A DNA stretch of 64,000 nt from Candidatus Aramenus sulfurataquae (GCA_000565255.1 ASRH01000001.1:1-64000), one strand, 5' to 3'; positions 1-9,157 are shown, counted from the first letter of the stretch. A program made the numbers and translations. The notes: generated by a model not told the origin, from the sequence alone.

Positions 1-4
1 TTTT

Positions 5-268
5 TCACCCATTGCTTACTACACTCACTACATTTGCAGTACTACCGCTCTTGGGCCACGTTATAACGCTGACCAACACTACAGCGATGGCCAGTAAACC
101 CGCGCCGTCAATGGCCTTTGCTAAGGTCCCCATCCCAAACGCTGAGTCTATGAATCCCAAGACGATGCTAGCTATTCCTCCGACAAAACCTCCGATGTTA
201 TATGTGAAGCCGGATAAGGTGCCCCTAACCTCTAGGGGTACGGCTTCCGCAATCAGATTCCTCTTAAA
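5..268 (-). pseudogene. 3' remnant of an MFS transporter gene
   Basis: The minus strand is open from just after an in-frame TAA (269-271) to a TGA at 5-7, giving 87 codons. The product begins FKRNLIAEAVPLEVRGTLSG and continues as two glycine/isoleucine-rich hydrophobic segments. AEAVP-EVRGT-SG is the loop and following helix typical of the C-terminal half of MFS (sugar/organic-acid) permeases. A normal family member has about 400 residues and 12 helices; here only the last quarter survives. No start codon lies near the left edge of the homology, and the adjoining 269-461 stretch is AT-rich and shows no further transporter sequence. I read this as a 5'-truncated, probably dead gene. The MFS call is firm; inactivity is inferred. 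Confidence 0.7.
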
Positions 269-461
269 TTAAAATATAGGAATTCCCGATTTTATCACAG
301 AAAACTTTCGCTTTTATAGGACTAGAATTATTTAAAAATCTGAAATGAAATTCACCTACACAGCGTTATGTTTAAATAAATTTTAACTAATCTAAAATGA
401 CGTTCAAGACGAGTTCCAGTGCCTTCCTCATTAATATATAGAACATTGCGAAAATACACAT
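269..461. other. AT-rich intergenic stretch upstream of the dehydrogenase
   Basis: This 193-base gap separates the transporter remnant from the dehydrogenase gene. It is AT-rich, contains several TTTAAA/TTAATATATA motifs that could serve as TATA boxes (for example the TTAATATATAG around 431-441 just before the start at 462), and has no open frame I would call a gene. Confidence 0.5.
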
Positions 462-1403
462 ATGAAGGTCCTAGTAACTAGGCAACTCCCGGGCAAGTGG
501 TTGGACTACTTGTCCAGTTACGTCAGTGTAGAGCTCTGGGACAAGGAATACCCTCCCCCACGGGACTGGATCATAGAGCACGTGAAGGACAAGGACGGAA
601 TTCTAGTGACTTTAACTGAGAGGGTGGACAAGGAGGTCATCGACTCAGCCCCTAGGCTAAAAGTAATCAGTACTTACAGTGTAGGATATGACCACATAGA
701 CGTGCAGTACGCTAAGAAAAGGGGGATAATTGTGACGTACACCCCAGAGGTCTTAACCGACGCCACCGCCGATCTAATCTTCGGCCTCATAATTGCAGTG
801 GCAAGGAGAATAGTGGAGGGGGATAAGCTGATCAGAGAGGGCAAGTGGAACACCAGTTGGCACCCTATGTTCATGTTGGGGACTGAGGTCCACGGAAAGG
901 TTCTTGGTATTCTGGGCATGGGGAGGATTGGGATGGCCGTGGCAAAGAGGGCAAAGGGGTTTGACATGAAGGTTATCTACAACAGCAGGAGGCCACACAA
1001 TGTAGAGTGGCAGTTCGTAGACTTGGACACGCTATTTAGGGAGTCCGACTACTTGGTAATTGCAGTAGACTTAAACCCCTCCACTTATCACCTAGTCAAC
1101 GAGGACAAGCTAAGGCTAATGAAGAGGAGCTCATTCCTAATTAACGCTTCAAGGGGCGCTGTGGTGGACGAGAAGGCGTTAGTAAAGGCGCTCAAGGAGG
1201 GGTGGATAAGGGGAGCAGCTCTTGACGTCTTTGAGAGGGAACCTATTGGCGCTGACAACGAGTTAGTAAAGCTCGACAACGTTGTACTAACGCCCCACCT
1301 AGGCAGCGCCACGTGGGAAACTAGGGAGAAGATGGCGGAGGTGGCGGTAAAGAACATGTTGTTTGCCTTAAGGGGAGAGAGGCCCATCTATGAAGTTCCT
1401 TGA
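462..1403 (+). CDS. gyaR: D-2-hydroxyacid dehydrogenase (glyoxylate/hydroxypyruvate reductase type)
   Basis: NAD(P)-dependent reduction of a 2-keto acid such as glyoxylate or hydroxypyruvate to the D-2-hydroxyacid in the cytoplasm. The 313-residue protein has the usual length. A Rossmann dinucleotide motif GILGMGRIG lies at residues 149-157, the catalytic Arg in NASRGAVVDE at 231, the catalytic Glu in DVFEREP at 260 and the catalytic His in LTPHLGSATWET at 279. The basic pair RRP after the second strand (about residues 176-178) hints at NADPH preference. The ATG start follows a TATA-like stretch and gives a normal N-terminus. The stop codon overlaps the start of tmcA by 14 nt, so the two are probably co-transcribed although functionally unrelated. 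Exact substrate cannot be read from sequence. Confidence 0.85.
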   Translation: MKVLVTRQLPGKWLDYLSSYVSVELWDKEYPPPRDWIIEHVKDKDGILVTLTERVDKEVIDSAPRLKVISTYSVGYDHIDVQYAKKRGIIVTYTPEVLTDATADLIFGLIIAVARRIVEGDKLIREGKWNTSWHPMFMLGTEVHGKVLGILGMGRIGMAVAKRAKGFDMKVIYNSRRPHNVEWQFVDLDTLFRESDYLVIAVDLNPSTYHLVNEDKLRLMKRSSFLINASRGAVVDEKALVKALKEGWIRGAALDVFEREPIGADNELVKLDNVVLTPHLGSATWETREKMAEVAVKNMLFALRGERPIYEVP

Positions 1404-3582
1404 GCTATTCAAGGACGCCAAGAAGGGTTTCTATAGGTACTTCTTTTTCCTCCAAGGTAAGGAAAGCCTCAATATGGCAATGGAAGTACTTGACGAGTAC
1501 CTAGGCTTCAACGAAAGCGCCACGGTAGCGTATGCCTTTCATCCTTGGGTCGAGGGCAGTAAGGAAAGGCTTAAGGAGTTCAAGAAGCTTTACGGCGAGC
1601 TAGTGGACATAGACTACTCCTCCTCTGAGAAGTATTTGGGCAGCACCTTCGACGTAGCAGTGCTCGACGCCGTTGATGACTTTAGGCCCAACTACGTAGC
1701 GAGGTTAAGCGACATGGCCAGAGGAGGCGGAATTGTCTTACTTTACTCGGACGACATTAGGGCCAACAAGCTCTACAAGTCGTCCTTGACCAGGAGTGGA
1801 GTAGCTAAGGACCTATTTGAGGAGAGGTTCATAAGGCTCGCTAAAACTAGGAGGGGAGTTGTGTACGTGGACGACAACGAGGAGAGGGTCAACTCGTTCT
1901 CTTCTGCTGAGACGTCCCTTCCTAAGAAGAGAGGAGGATTCAACGTTCCTAAGAGGCTTTACGAGTTGTGCCTAACTGACGACCAAGCTAAAGTGTTGGA
2001 GGAGTTTGACTTCGTCGAGGAAGATGGCAAGAGGGTCTTCTCAGTAGTTGCGCCGAGGGGAAGGGGGAAGAGCTTCTCCGTTGGGCTGGCGCTCTCGTGG
2101 TTCATGGTTAAGAAGCAGGACGAAGGGACGTCGATTGTTCTAACTTCTCCATCGTACTACTCGTCCTCAGAGGTCATAAACGCGGTTTTGAGAGGAGCCA
2201 AGGCGTTTAATGTGAAGGTTAAGCTCAACGAATCAAGGGAAGGGAAGATCATGTCGTTGAGGATAGGGAACTCGAGAATAAGGTGGTTGGCCCCAGACCT
2301 CGCCAAGGACGAGGACGGGGATCTGATAGTAATTGACGAAGCAGCTGCACTTGGCATAGAGAACCTAGACCTCATAATGAGGAGATGGGAGAAAGTGGTC
2401 CTAGTGACTACTGTCCACGGTTACGAGGGTTCGGGAAAGTCCTTCCTCAAATACGTAAACAACTTGAAGGTACCTAGCCAAATGGTAAAACTGAGCTTTC
2501 CCATAAGGTTCGCAAAGGGCGACCCAGTGGAAAAGCTAATGTATGATGCCTTCCTTTTGGACGCCGAGCCTGAAGACATGAACGTCTCTGATGGAGTGAG
2601 GGAAATAACGCAGGAGGAGATGTTTTCAAACGAGGAGCTCTTACGCCAAGTATACAGCATATTAGTTTCTGCCCACTACAGGAACTCCCCTGACGACCTA
2701 ATGGTGCTGGGAGACCTAGCCTTTCAGAGGGTCTTCGTTGAGCTTCCTGGCATCGCGGTAGGACAAGTAGTAGAAGAGGGCGGACTGGACGAAGAAGAAA
2801 TTACGGCAATAATTCACTCAGAAGGAAACGAGGGGAACTTGATTCCTCACAGGATAATCAAGTACATGAGGGCGGCAAACTTCGGAAAGCTTAAGGGCTG
2901 GAGAGTGATGAGGATAGCAGTAGTCCCTAGTTTACAAGGGCAAGGCCACGGTTCCGCGTTGTTGAGGAAAATAGAGGAGGAAGGGGCAAGGGCTGGGATT
3001 GACTGGATTGGCTCCTCTTTTGTTGCCGAGGTAAAGGTTCTGGGGTTTTGGCTCAAGAACGGTTACACACCAGTTTACTTAGCATCTAGGAAAAACGAAG
3101 GCTTAGGAGGTTACTCCGTAATAGTAATGAAAGGAATTTCCAAAGAGGGCAAAAGGCTGGAGTCCTCGTTGTCTATCTTACTAAAGGAAAAGATCCTGAG
3201 AACTTCACATCAAGTTTACTTTAACGTTAACCCCCTCGCTTTGATAAAAATTCTTATGGCAACCCCCTCGCTTGGTATAGGGGATTTAGCGGAGATACAC
3301 AGGGCGAAGATCTTAGCTTACCTCAATGGGGAGATAGCCTTTAACACGGCCTCGGAATCTATCCACTTGCTGGCGGAGAAGTACTTCTACGAGAAGCCAA
3401 TTAACGTAGACGAGGTCTCCCTAGCCTCTTTGTTCTCGAGGTCTTTTCAGGGGAAGAGCTGGTATCACGCTGGGATCTACTTGGGTCTTAAACCTAGAGA
3501 GGTAGAGGAGAAGGCAAAGGAAGCCATATCGAAGATCCTTTCCTACTATTATCCCGAGACTGAGGACAAGGTAAATCTCTAG
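1390..3582 (+). CDS. tmcA: tRNA(Met) cytidine acetyltransferase TmcA
   Basis: Forms N4-acetylcytidine in RNA using acetyl-CoA and ATP; archaeal TmcA/NAT10 homologues modify tRNA and rRNA broadly in thermophiles. The 730-residue protein has the family order: an N-terminal DUF1726-like domain (about 1-180), a RecD-like helicase/ATPase module with Walker A PRGRGKS at 222-229 and a Walker B/DEAA box VIDEAAAL near 313-320, a GNAT acetyltransferase core with the acetyl-CoA loop VVPSLQGQGHGSALL near 508-522, and a C-terminal tRNA-binding tail. The start overlaps the upstream dehydrogenase by 14 nt. A T-rich, AT-rich region follows and leads into sor. Length and domain order are intact. Confidence 0.93.
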   Translation: MKFLELFKDAKKGFYRYFFFLQGKESLNMAMEVLDEYLGFNESATVAYAFHPWVEGSKERLKEFKKLYGELVDIDYSSSEKYLGSTFDVAVLDAVDDFRPNYVARLSDMARGGGIVLLYSDDIRANKLYKSSLTRSGVAKDLFEERFIRLAKTRRGVVYVDDNEERVNSFSSAETSLPKKRGGFNVPKRLYELCLTDDQAKVLEEFDFVEEDGKRVFSVVAPRGRGKSFSVGLALSWFMVKKQDEGTSIVLTSPSYYSSSEVINAVLRGAKAFNVKVKLNESREGKIMSLRIGNSRIRWLAPDLAKDEDGDLIVIDEAAALGIENLDLIMRRWEKVVLVTTVHGYEGSGKSFLKYVNNLKVPSQMVKLSFPIRFAKGDPVEKLMYDAFLLDAEPEDMNVSDGVREITQEEMFSNEELLRQVYSILVSAHYRNSPDDLMVLGDLAFQRVFVELPGIAVGQVVEEGGLDEEEITAIIHSEGNEGNLIPHRIIKYMRAANFGKLKGWRVMRIAVVPSLQGQGHGSALLRKIEEEGARAGIDWIGSSFVAEVKVLGFWLKNGYTPVYLASRKNEGLGGYSVIVMKGISKEGKRLESSLSILLKEKILRTSHQVYFNVNPLALIKILMATPSLGIGDLAEIHRAKILAYLNGEIAFNTASESIHLLAEKYFYEKPINVDEVSLASLFSRSFQGKSWYHAGIYLGLKPREVEEKAKEAISKILSYYYPETEDKVNL

Positions 3583-3705
3583 CCCCAGAATTATAATTTA
3601 CCCAAGAACCCTTACTTTTACTTGTTTATACTATATATGCTACATATACTTTTTACTAAATAAAATTAAATAACCATAAACAAGAGTATACATTAGTGAA
3701 CAAAA
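3583..3705 (+). promoter_or_regulatory. sor promoter region with tmcA terminator tract
   Basis: The 123-base gap between tmcA and sor begins with T-rich runs (about 3613-3628) suited to archaeal termination and then becomes strongly AT-rich. The best TATA-like box is ATTAAATAAC at 3665-3674, about 36 nt before the ATG at 3706, predicting a transcript start near 3695 and a roughly 10-nt leader. Several ACTATATATG/ACATATAC repeats lie further upstream around 3629-3652. The box and leader are inferred. Confidence 0.5.
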
Positions 3706-4644
3706 ATGGCTAGACCATACGTGGCAATAAACATGGCAGATCTTAAGAACGAACCAAAGACCTTTGAGATGTTCGCCTCAATAGGTCCTAAGGTGTGTAT
3801 GGTGACAGCAAGGCATCCGGGCTTCGTGGGGTTCCAAAACCACATCCAGATAGGAGTTGTCCCCTTTGGGCAGAGGTACGGCGGTGCAAAGCCTGATATG
3901 ACTAAGGAGAGCAGTACGGTTAGGGTACTTCAGTACACCTTCTGGAGGCACTGGAAAGACCACGAGGAGATGCACAGGCAGAACTGGAGCTACCTGTTCA
4001 GGCTGTGTTACTCATGCGCCTCGCAAATGGTATGGGGACCTTGGGAGCCCATTTACGAGATCGTTTACGCAGACATGCCTATTAACACAGAGATGACTGA
4101 CTTCACGGCTGTAGTAGGCAAGAAGTTCGCTGAGGGCAAACCATTGGAAATACCTGTCATATCACAGCCCTACGGGAAGAGGGTAGTCGCGTTCTCTGAG
4201 CACTCCGTAATCCCTGGAAAGGAGAAGCAGTTTGAGGAGGCAGTTGTGAAGACTCTAAAGCTATTGAAGAAGGCGCCAGGCTTCCTTGGCGCAATGGTGC
4301 TGAAGGAGATAGGAGTCTCAGGAATAGGGAGCTTCCAGTTCGGAGCAAAGGGCTTCCACGAATTGTTAGAGAGTCCTGGCTCAATTGAGCCAGACCCCAA
4401 TAACGTTCAGTATCAAGTTACCGAGGCTAAACCTACTCCACAGCAGTACGTAGTTCACGTCGAGTGGGCCAACGCTGATGCTCTACAGTTCGGCATGGGA
4501 AGGGTTCTGCTAGAGCCAGAGACTAGGAGGACTCACGACGAAGCGTTAGACACGCTAGTTTACGGTCCATACATCAGAATACTAAGCCCCGTAATGGAGG
4601 GTACCTTTTGGAGGGAGTATCTCCAAGAGTACAGTAACTCCTAA
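3706..4644 (+). CDS. sor: Sulfur oxygenase reductase
   Basis: Cytoplasmic, cofactor-independent enzyme that uses oxygen to disproportionate elemental sulfur into sulfite, thiosulfate and sulfide, the first step of archaeal sulfur oxidation. The 312-residue length matches characterised SORs (about 308-310). The active-site residues fall at their reference positions: the persulfide cysteine Cys31 (PKVCMV), iron ligands His86 and His90 in KDHEEMH, Glu114 in WGPWEP, and Cys101/Cys104 in LCYSCAS. Family knowledge says SOR assembles into a hollow 24-mer with the mononuclear iron inside. The gene is monocistronic by spacing, with its own AT-rich promoter, and the downstream MFS gene has a separate one. 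Its codon use looks like that of its neighbours. This is the clearest marker of a sulfur-oxidising lifestyle in the window. Confidence 0.97.
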   Translation: MARPYVAINMADLKNEPKTFEMFASIGPKVCMVTARHPGFVGFQNHIQIGVVPFGQRYGGAKPDMTKESSTVRVLQYTFWRHWKDHEEMHRQNWSYLFRLCYSCASQMVWGPWEPIYEIVYADMPINTEMTDFTAVVGKKFAEGKPLEIPVISQPYGKRVVAFSEHSVIPGKEKQFEEAVVKTLKLLKKAPGFLGAMVLKEIGVSGIGSFQFGAKGFHELLESPGSIEPDPNNVQYQVTEAKPTPQQYVVHVEWANADALQFGMGRVLLEPETRRTHDEALDTLVYGPYIRILSPVMEGTFWREYLQEYSNS

Positions 4645-4731
4645 GCATTTTCAACGTGTTATCATTTTTTTAATTTCATTTAAACATGAGGGGAAGTTTT
4701 TTAAGTAACAGTGTTATCTACTTAAATTACC

Positions 4732-5892
4732 ATGAGCGACAAAAGGTCTTTCGTATACATGGCTTTGACGCTCTCCTTGATAACGATAGCAAACAGGGCA
4801 ACCAATAACATGGTCACTACTACAATATCTCCTCTTTCTAAGTACGTATTTGGTTTTAATAACTTAATGGCTGGAGTAATAGATGCCCTCATCTTCCTCA
4901 CCACCCTTATTTCGACGTCATTCATTAATCCAAGCCTCTCCTCCTCCACAAGGAGAAAGGTCTTTATAGCCTCTAACTTCGCGATAATGGTTCTCTTGTT
5001 AGGATTTTACTTCTCTACTTCGGTCACAGTCTGGGCAGTGACTGCTGCTGCAGGAGTGGCCTTTGGCCTCATAATGCCAAATCTCATAACTTCTGCCTCA
5101 CTCGTGGACAACAGGAAACAAGCTGAGAGGTTGCTCTCCCTTTACTCGACTAGTCTAAGCATTAGCCTAATAGTAGGTCCCTCAATTGAGAGCTACGTGC
5201 TTTCCAGAGCTGGGTACAAGGACGTATTTCTTGCTTTTGTGCCCTTCTCTATCCTAGGCTTCATACTATCGTGGAGTGTCAAGTTCCCAGAGACCAAGAA
5301 GGAGGTAAAGGGAGTTGGAAGCTTGAGGAACAAGGGGTTCATCTCCTCTGTCCTCTCAATTACCACCTACAACGTACCATTCGCGGCGTTAACTGCGTTC
5401 CTCACAATATACGGCATAGAGGTCCTAGACCTTCCTAAGAGCTTGGCTTACTTCTCCTATATACCCTTCTTTACTACTTCTTTCCTCACTAGACTTTTCA
5501 TGACCATTAGGCAGTTTGAGTCGCTGAGGCTTCCTTTGCTAGTCTCAATCATTATAACGGTGGTAGGTCTCACTGGTATGGTGTTCTCCCCAAACTACAT
5601 GATATTCATAGCTTTCATGGCACTGCTGGGAATACCACACGGGTCCATTTTCCCCATGTCTACAATAATGATAGCTAGGGCAACTACGACCGAAGAGAGG
5701 AACGCCGTGAATTCCTACTTCTTGGCTTACAATAACATCCTGTTCTTCGTAGTGCCAGTAGCCGTAGGGGCTCTCTCGGAGGTTATAGGGCTTGGATTGT
5801 CCTTTCTTGTACTCTTAATTCCAGTAATAGCCTCAGCAATAGCGTTCTTTGTCCTGTTCTGGAACGACGAAATAATTTCAAAGAGAGTCTGA
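4732..5892 (+). CDS. MFS transporter of unknown substrate
   Basis: Polytopic membrane protein of 386 residues with about 12 hydrophobic segments in two six-helix halves separated by a charged loop near residues 185-195 (KFPETKKEVKG). This matches major facilitator superfamily secondary transporters. There is no substrate signature I can recognise. The ATG at 4732 follows an AT-rich promoter-like stretch (TTTTTTAAGTAACAG near 4697-4711), so the gene can be transcribed separately from sor, which ends 87 nt upstream. Position beside sor makes export or import of a sulfur compound conceivable, but nothing in the sequence supports that directly. A drug or sugar-type MFS is equally possible. Confidence 0.8.
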   Translation: MSDKRSFVYMALTLSLITIANRATNNMVTTTISPLSKYVFGFNNLMAGVIDALIFLTTLISTSFINPSLSSSTRRKVFIASNFAIMVLLLGFYFSTSVTVWAVTAAAGVAFGLIMPNLITSASLVDNRKQAERLLSLYSTSLSISLIVGPSIESYVLSRAGYKDVFLAFVPFSILGFILSWSVKFPETKKEVKGVGSLRNKGFISSVLSITTYNVPFAALTAFLTIYGIEVLDLPKSLAYFSYIPFFTTSFLTRLFMTIRQFESLRLPLLVSIIITVVGLTGMVFSPNYMIFIAFMALLGIPHGSIFPMSTIMIARATTTEERNAVNSYFLAYNNILFFVVPVAVGALSEVIGLGLSFLVLLIPVIASAIAFFVLFWNDEIISKRV

Positions 5893-5973
5893 ATTTTCGA
5901 TTTGTCATGAAATACAAGTTAAAACTCAGAAATTATAGGGAATTACCCAAAATAATTTTAGTCTTCTAGTCTC

Positions 5974-6348
5974 CTAATTACCGCTAAGCGTCCTAATCCT
6001 CTGTCCGTCAAATACGAAGAAAAGACTATCAGAGGCCTTCGCCTTTCTATCGCTGACCAAGACCACAACGCTCCTTTTTAGCTCCTCCTTTAGCTTGACG
6101 AGACTCCTCAAGTCCAAGTTCCCCCTGTGCTCAGATATTCCCCTTAGTTCCTTTACGACCTCTACAAGGGAATAGGAGTCCGAGACCTTAAACACCTTAT
6201 TGCTGTCTATCTCGAGTATGCTCTTGTCATCTATTATGAACACAGCGTCCACTACTTTGAACTTCTTCAACAGTTTCTCGACGAACTTGTGGAGTTTCAG
6301 GTAATCGATCTTGGAGTTTAAGTCGATTGCTATTAACGGCCTCAGCAT
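5974..6348 (-). CDS. Conserved-looking hypothetical protein
   Basis: I do not recognise this 124-residue protein. It begins MLRPLIAIDLN, has an amphipathic helix (YLKLHKFVEKLLKKF), a hydrophobic strand VDAVFIIDD, another VVVLVSD near residue 97 and ends GQRIRTLSGN, a pattern of alternating strands and helices such as a small alpha/beta fold. Upstream in-frame starts exist at 6357 and TTG 6363, but a good TATA box AATATATAAA (about 6369-6378) sits 25-26 nt before the ATG at 6348, so leaderless initiation there is preferred. It is a single gene converging on the MFS gene. No catalytic motif is evident. Confidence 0.6.
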   Translation of the reverse strand: MLRPLIAIDLNSKIDYLKLHKFVEKLLKKFKVVDAVFIIDDKSILEIDSNKVFKVSDSYSLVEVVKELRGISEHRGNLDLRSLVKLKEELKRSVVVLVSDRKAKASDSLFFVFDGQRIRTLSGN

Positions 6349-6363
6349 GTTTGTCATTTGCAA

Positions 6364-6544
6364 TTCACGTTTATATATTTAGTCATGATAGGCTTATTTC
6401 GTTATATTAAACATAGTTAAATGCTTTTGACAAAATTAGGAAAACTAAAACTGATTAGTACATTTTAAACTAAATCATAGCGTAAAGCTAGCAATGTAGA
6501 TAAATAAGAAAAACTTTTATAATTTATAATTTAAAGAATTATAT
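6364..6544. promoter_or_regulatory. Divergent intergenic region with two promoters
   Basis: This 181-base AT-rich gap separates two divergent unknown genes. On the minus side AATATATAAA (6369-6378) serves the 124-residue gene. On the plus side TTTTATAATTTATAATTTAAAG (about 6514-6535) lies 20-28 nt before the GTG at 6545 and would give a leaderless transcript. I see no gene or structured RNA between them. Confidence 0.5.
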
Positions 6545-7153
6545 GTGATTAGCGAGAGTGTATCTGCAACAATTGAGGGCGTAGACTCTAAGGAACTACT
6601 GGACAAGGTATTCGACGTTAATAACTTGGTCAAGTGGTGGATGTTTCTGAAGAAGATAGAGCAAGTGGACGAGCTCCACTACTACGCAGAGTTTCGCGTG
6701 TTCATGAAGTTTAAGTTCCTAATGACAAGGGAGAGGTACTTGAACGGGGTTAGACACTGGGGAGAAATGAAGTGGCCCAAAGCCACCTTTTCCTTTACTG
6801 TGGAGGTCTATCCGTCAAAGGGCAAGGTAGACGTAGTTATCAGGGGCGATTACGCGGGTCCCCTTGAAAGGCTTGCCAGGACGCCAATGAAGGTCTTCTT
6901 AAACCACTTTGCGGAAAAGCTGGCAGGTAGCTCTCAAGTTTACGTCTTCCAAGACCTACCGTCGCTGATAAACGAGGGTATAGAGCAGAGCAAGGAGTAC
7001 AAGGGCGAAGTCAGGATAAAAGTTGACGAGTGTGAAATTGTGTTCGAGAAGGGAAAAATGAAGTCAGTGACTTGTGGTAACTTAGAGGGGAACGATGCCA
7101 TGAACTACTTGGTTAAAAAAGGGACTTACAAGGTAAGTATTAGCTACTCTTAG
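6545..7153 (+). CDS. Conserved hypothetical protein, SRPBCC-like
   Basis: This 202-residue cytosolic protein has no function I can name. Its first 150 residues show features of the SRPBCC/START helix-grip fold: an opening strand VSATIEG, a helix with DKVFDVNNLVKWWMFLKKIEQV, then a run of antiparallel strands (YYAEFRVFMKFKFL, ATFSFTVEVYPSKGKVDVVIRGDY) and a long amphipathic helix ending FLNHFAEKLA. The last 50 residues form an extra beta hairpin (EVRIKVDECEIVFEKGKMKSVTCG). The GTG start lies about 25 nt after a TATA-like box, consistent with leaderless initiation. The stop overlaps the convergent acs stop by 4 nt. Lipid or hydrophobic ligand binding is a guess from the fold. Confidence 0.6.
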   Translation: MISESVSATIEGVDSKELLDKVFDVNNLVKWWMFLKKIEQVDELHYYAEFRVFMKFKFLMTRERYLNGVRHWGEMKWPKATFSFTVEVYPSKGKVDVVIRGDYAGPLERLARTPMKVFLNHFAEKLAGSSQVYVFQDLPSLINEGIEQSKEYKGEVRIKVDECEIVFEKGKMKSVTCGNLEGNDAMNYLVKKGTYKVSISYS

Positions 7154-9090
7154 GGCTTCTGCTGTTCCCTTATTTCCTTGGTGAACTCCTCTATTGCCTT
7201 TTTCAGCTCTTCCACTGAAGCCTCGTCCTCTAACGTTGACGTATCTCCCAAGTTCTGCCCTGAAATCACTGCCCTAACTAGCCTCCTCATTATCTTCCCT
7301 GACCTAGTCTTGGGAAGCTTCGTCACAAAGTATATGCCCTTGAACACGACAATTGCCCCGAGGTTCTTCTTCACGTAGTCCTCAAGCTCCTTCTTCAGCT
7401 GTTCGTTTGGGGAATGTCCTTGTTTCAGCACTACTGCAGCTACTGCTACCTCGCCTCTCACCGGGTCTGGTACGCCTATCACTGCAGACTCTGCTACTGC
7501 GGGGTGAGATATCAAGATGTCCTCTATCTCCCTAGTGCCTATCCTGTGCCCTGCTATCTTTAACACTTCGTCAGCTCTCCCTAGAATGTAGAAGAACCCG
7601 TCCTCGTCCTTCACTGCGTAATCCCCTGGGTAGTATAGCCCTTGGAACTTGGACCAATACGTCTTTATGTACCTGTCTGGGTCGTTCCACACCCCTGCCA
7701 ACATCCCTGGCCACGGTCTCTTCACGACGATGTATCCCTTCTCCCTGGCCTTTGCGGGCAGTCCCTCTTCATTTATTACGTCTGCGTCAACTCCAGGTAA
7801 GGGGAGGCCGTTGGCGCTAGGCTTCAACATGTAGTTGCCTAGTCCAGGGGTAGCCGATATCATGATGCCTCCAGTTTCCGTCTGCCACCAAGTGTCGACT
7901 ATGGGGAGCTGCGATCCACCAACGTTCTTGAAGTACCACCTCCAAGCCTCTGGGTTTATAGGCTCTCCGACGCTACCGAGGATTCTCAGATTAGAGAGGT
8001 CGTGGTTCTTTACCCACTCCTCGCCATACCTCATCAGTGTCCTAATGGCAGTGGGCGAGGTATAGAAGACAGTTACTCCGTATTTCTCAACTAGTTCCCA
8101 CCACCTGTCTGGGGATGGATAGTCCGGAACTCCCTCATACATGAGCGTAGTTGCTCCGTTCTGTAACGGGCCATACACTATGTAAGAATGACCAGTTATC
8201 CACCCTATGTCGGCCGTGTTGAAGAAGACGTCGTTGTCCCTCAAGTCGAACACCCACTTGGTGGTTAAGTAAGTCCATAGCCCATAACCTCCGTGGAGGT
8301 GGAAGATCCCTTTTGGTTTTCCCGTAGTCCCAGAGGTGTATAAGATGAAGAGCGGGTCTGTGGCTGAGGTCTCCTCTGGTTCGACCTTCTTGTAGGGCAT
8401 CCTCCTGGTTAGCTCTTGGTATATGACGTCCCTTTTCTCGTTTATCTTGGGCTCCTCGTCTCTCTTTATCACCAGGACCTTTTCTACAGAGGGCGTCTGC
8501 TCTACTGCCTGGTCAACTATGCCCTTTAGTTCTACCCTCTTGCCCCTCCTAAGCGTGTGGGTAGTGGTGATCACTAACTTAGCCTTGGCGTCGTTTATCC
8601 TATCCACAAGTGCTTGCACGGAGAAGCCGGAGAAAACTACGCTGTGGATTGCCCCTATCCTAGCTAAGGCTAACATTGCTATAGGCAGTTCTGGCATCAA
8701 TGGCAAGTAGATGACTGCTCTGTCTCCTTTCTTGACGCCCAGTTGCTGTAATGCGTAAGCGAACTTGTTGACTTCGTTGTAAAGCTGGAGGTAAGAGATC
8801 GACCTGTTCTCTCCCTTTTCGTTTTCCCAGATGAGGGCTACCTTGTTCCCCCTTTCCTTTAAGTGTCTGTCTAGCGAGTTATAGGTTACGTTTATTTTGC
8901 CTCCCTCAAACCACCTAAAGAAGGGCGCGTTAGAGTCATTCAACACTTTCTCGTAAGGGGAAAACCACTCTAGCTCCTGGGCCATTTTGCGCCAGAACTT
9001 CTCGGGATACTCCATGGACTCCCTGTATAATGCCTTATAGGGTGGTTGGTAGTAGCGTTCTTCGAAGGGGAGGTTTTCCTGCTGTGACAT
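7150..9090 (-). CDS. acs: Acetyl-CoA synthetase (AMP-forming)
   Basis: Activates acetate (or a close short-chain acid) with ATP and CoA through an acyl-adenylate. The 646-residue length is standard for Acs. The P-loop-like A3 motif LYTSGTTGKPKG lies near residue 265, the acyl-pocket motif VDTWWQTETGG near 412, the A8 hinge YILGRADEVLKIAGHRIG near 520 and the acetylatable catalytic lysine in PKTRSGKIMRR near 610. The Trp pair in WWQTETGG is the residue set that limits true acetyl-CoA synthetases to acetate/propionate. In Sulfolobales related synthetases also act on 3-hydroxypropionate or 4-hydroxybutyrate in carbon fixation, so the exact substrate is open. It is monocistronic, converging on the upstream unknown gene with a 4-nt overlap. 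Confidence 0.9.
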   Translation of the reverse strand: MSQQENLPFEERYYQPPYKALYRESMEYPEKFWRKMAQELEWFSPYEKVLNDSNAPFFRWFEGGKINVTYNSLDRHLKERGNKVALIWENEKGENRSISYLQLYNEVNKFAYALQQLGVKKGDRAVIYLPLMPELPIAMLALARIGAIHSVVFSGFSVQALVDRINDAKAKLVITTTHTLRRGKRVELKGIVDQAVEQTPSVEKVLVIKRDEEPKINEKRDVIYQELTRRMPYKKVEPEETSATDPLFILYTSGTTGKPKGIFHLHGGYGLWTYLTTKWVFDLRDNDVFFNTADIGWITGHSYIVYGPLQNGATTLMYEGVPDYPSPDRWWELVEKYGVTVFYTSPTAIRTLMRYGEEWVKNHDLSNLRILGSVGEPINPEAWRWYFKNVGGSQLPIVDTWWQTETGGIMISATPGLGNYMLKPSANGLPLPGVDADVINEEGLPAKAREKGYIVVKRPWPGMLAGVWNDPDRYIKTYWSKFQGLYYPGDYAVKDEDGFFYILGRADEVLKIAGHRIGTREIEDILISHPAVAESAVIGVPDPVRGEVAVAAVVLKQGHSPNEQLKKELEDYVKKNLGAIVVFKGIYFVTKLPKTRSGKIMRRLVRAVISGQNLGDTSTLEDEASVEELKKAIEEFTKEIREQQKP

Positions 9091-9157
9091 ATTTAATTGG
9101 AGTTTATAATGACTAAAAATCTTTCTTGTAGCGTTAAGTATAGTTTGGAAGGCAACA

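Noticed and set aside
12-272. Plus-strand frame of 86 codons at the left edge
   Set aside because: Its product is low-complexity and it mirrors the minus-strand MFS remnant, which has clear transporter sequence.
774-998. Many open frames opposite to real genes (for example on the minus strand of the dehydrogenase, acs and ATP synthase genes)
   Set aside because: They follow the codon pattern of the sense gene, lack promoters or SD signals and show no family motifs.
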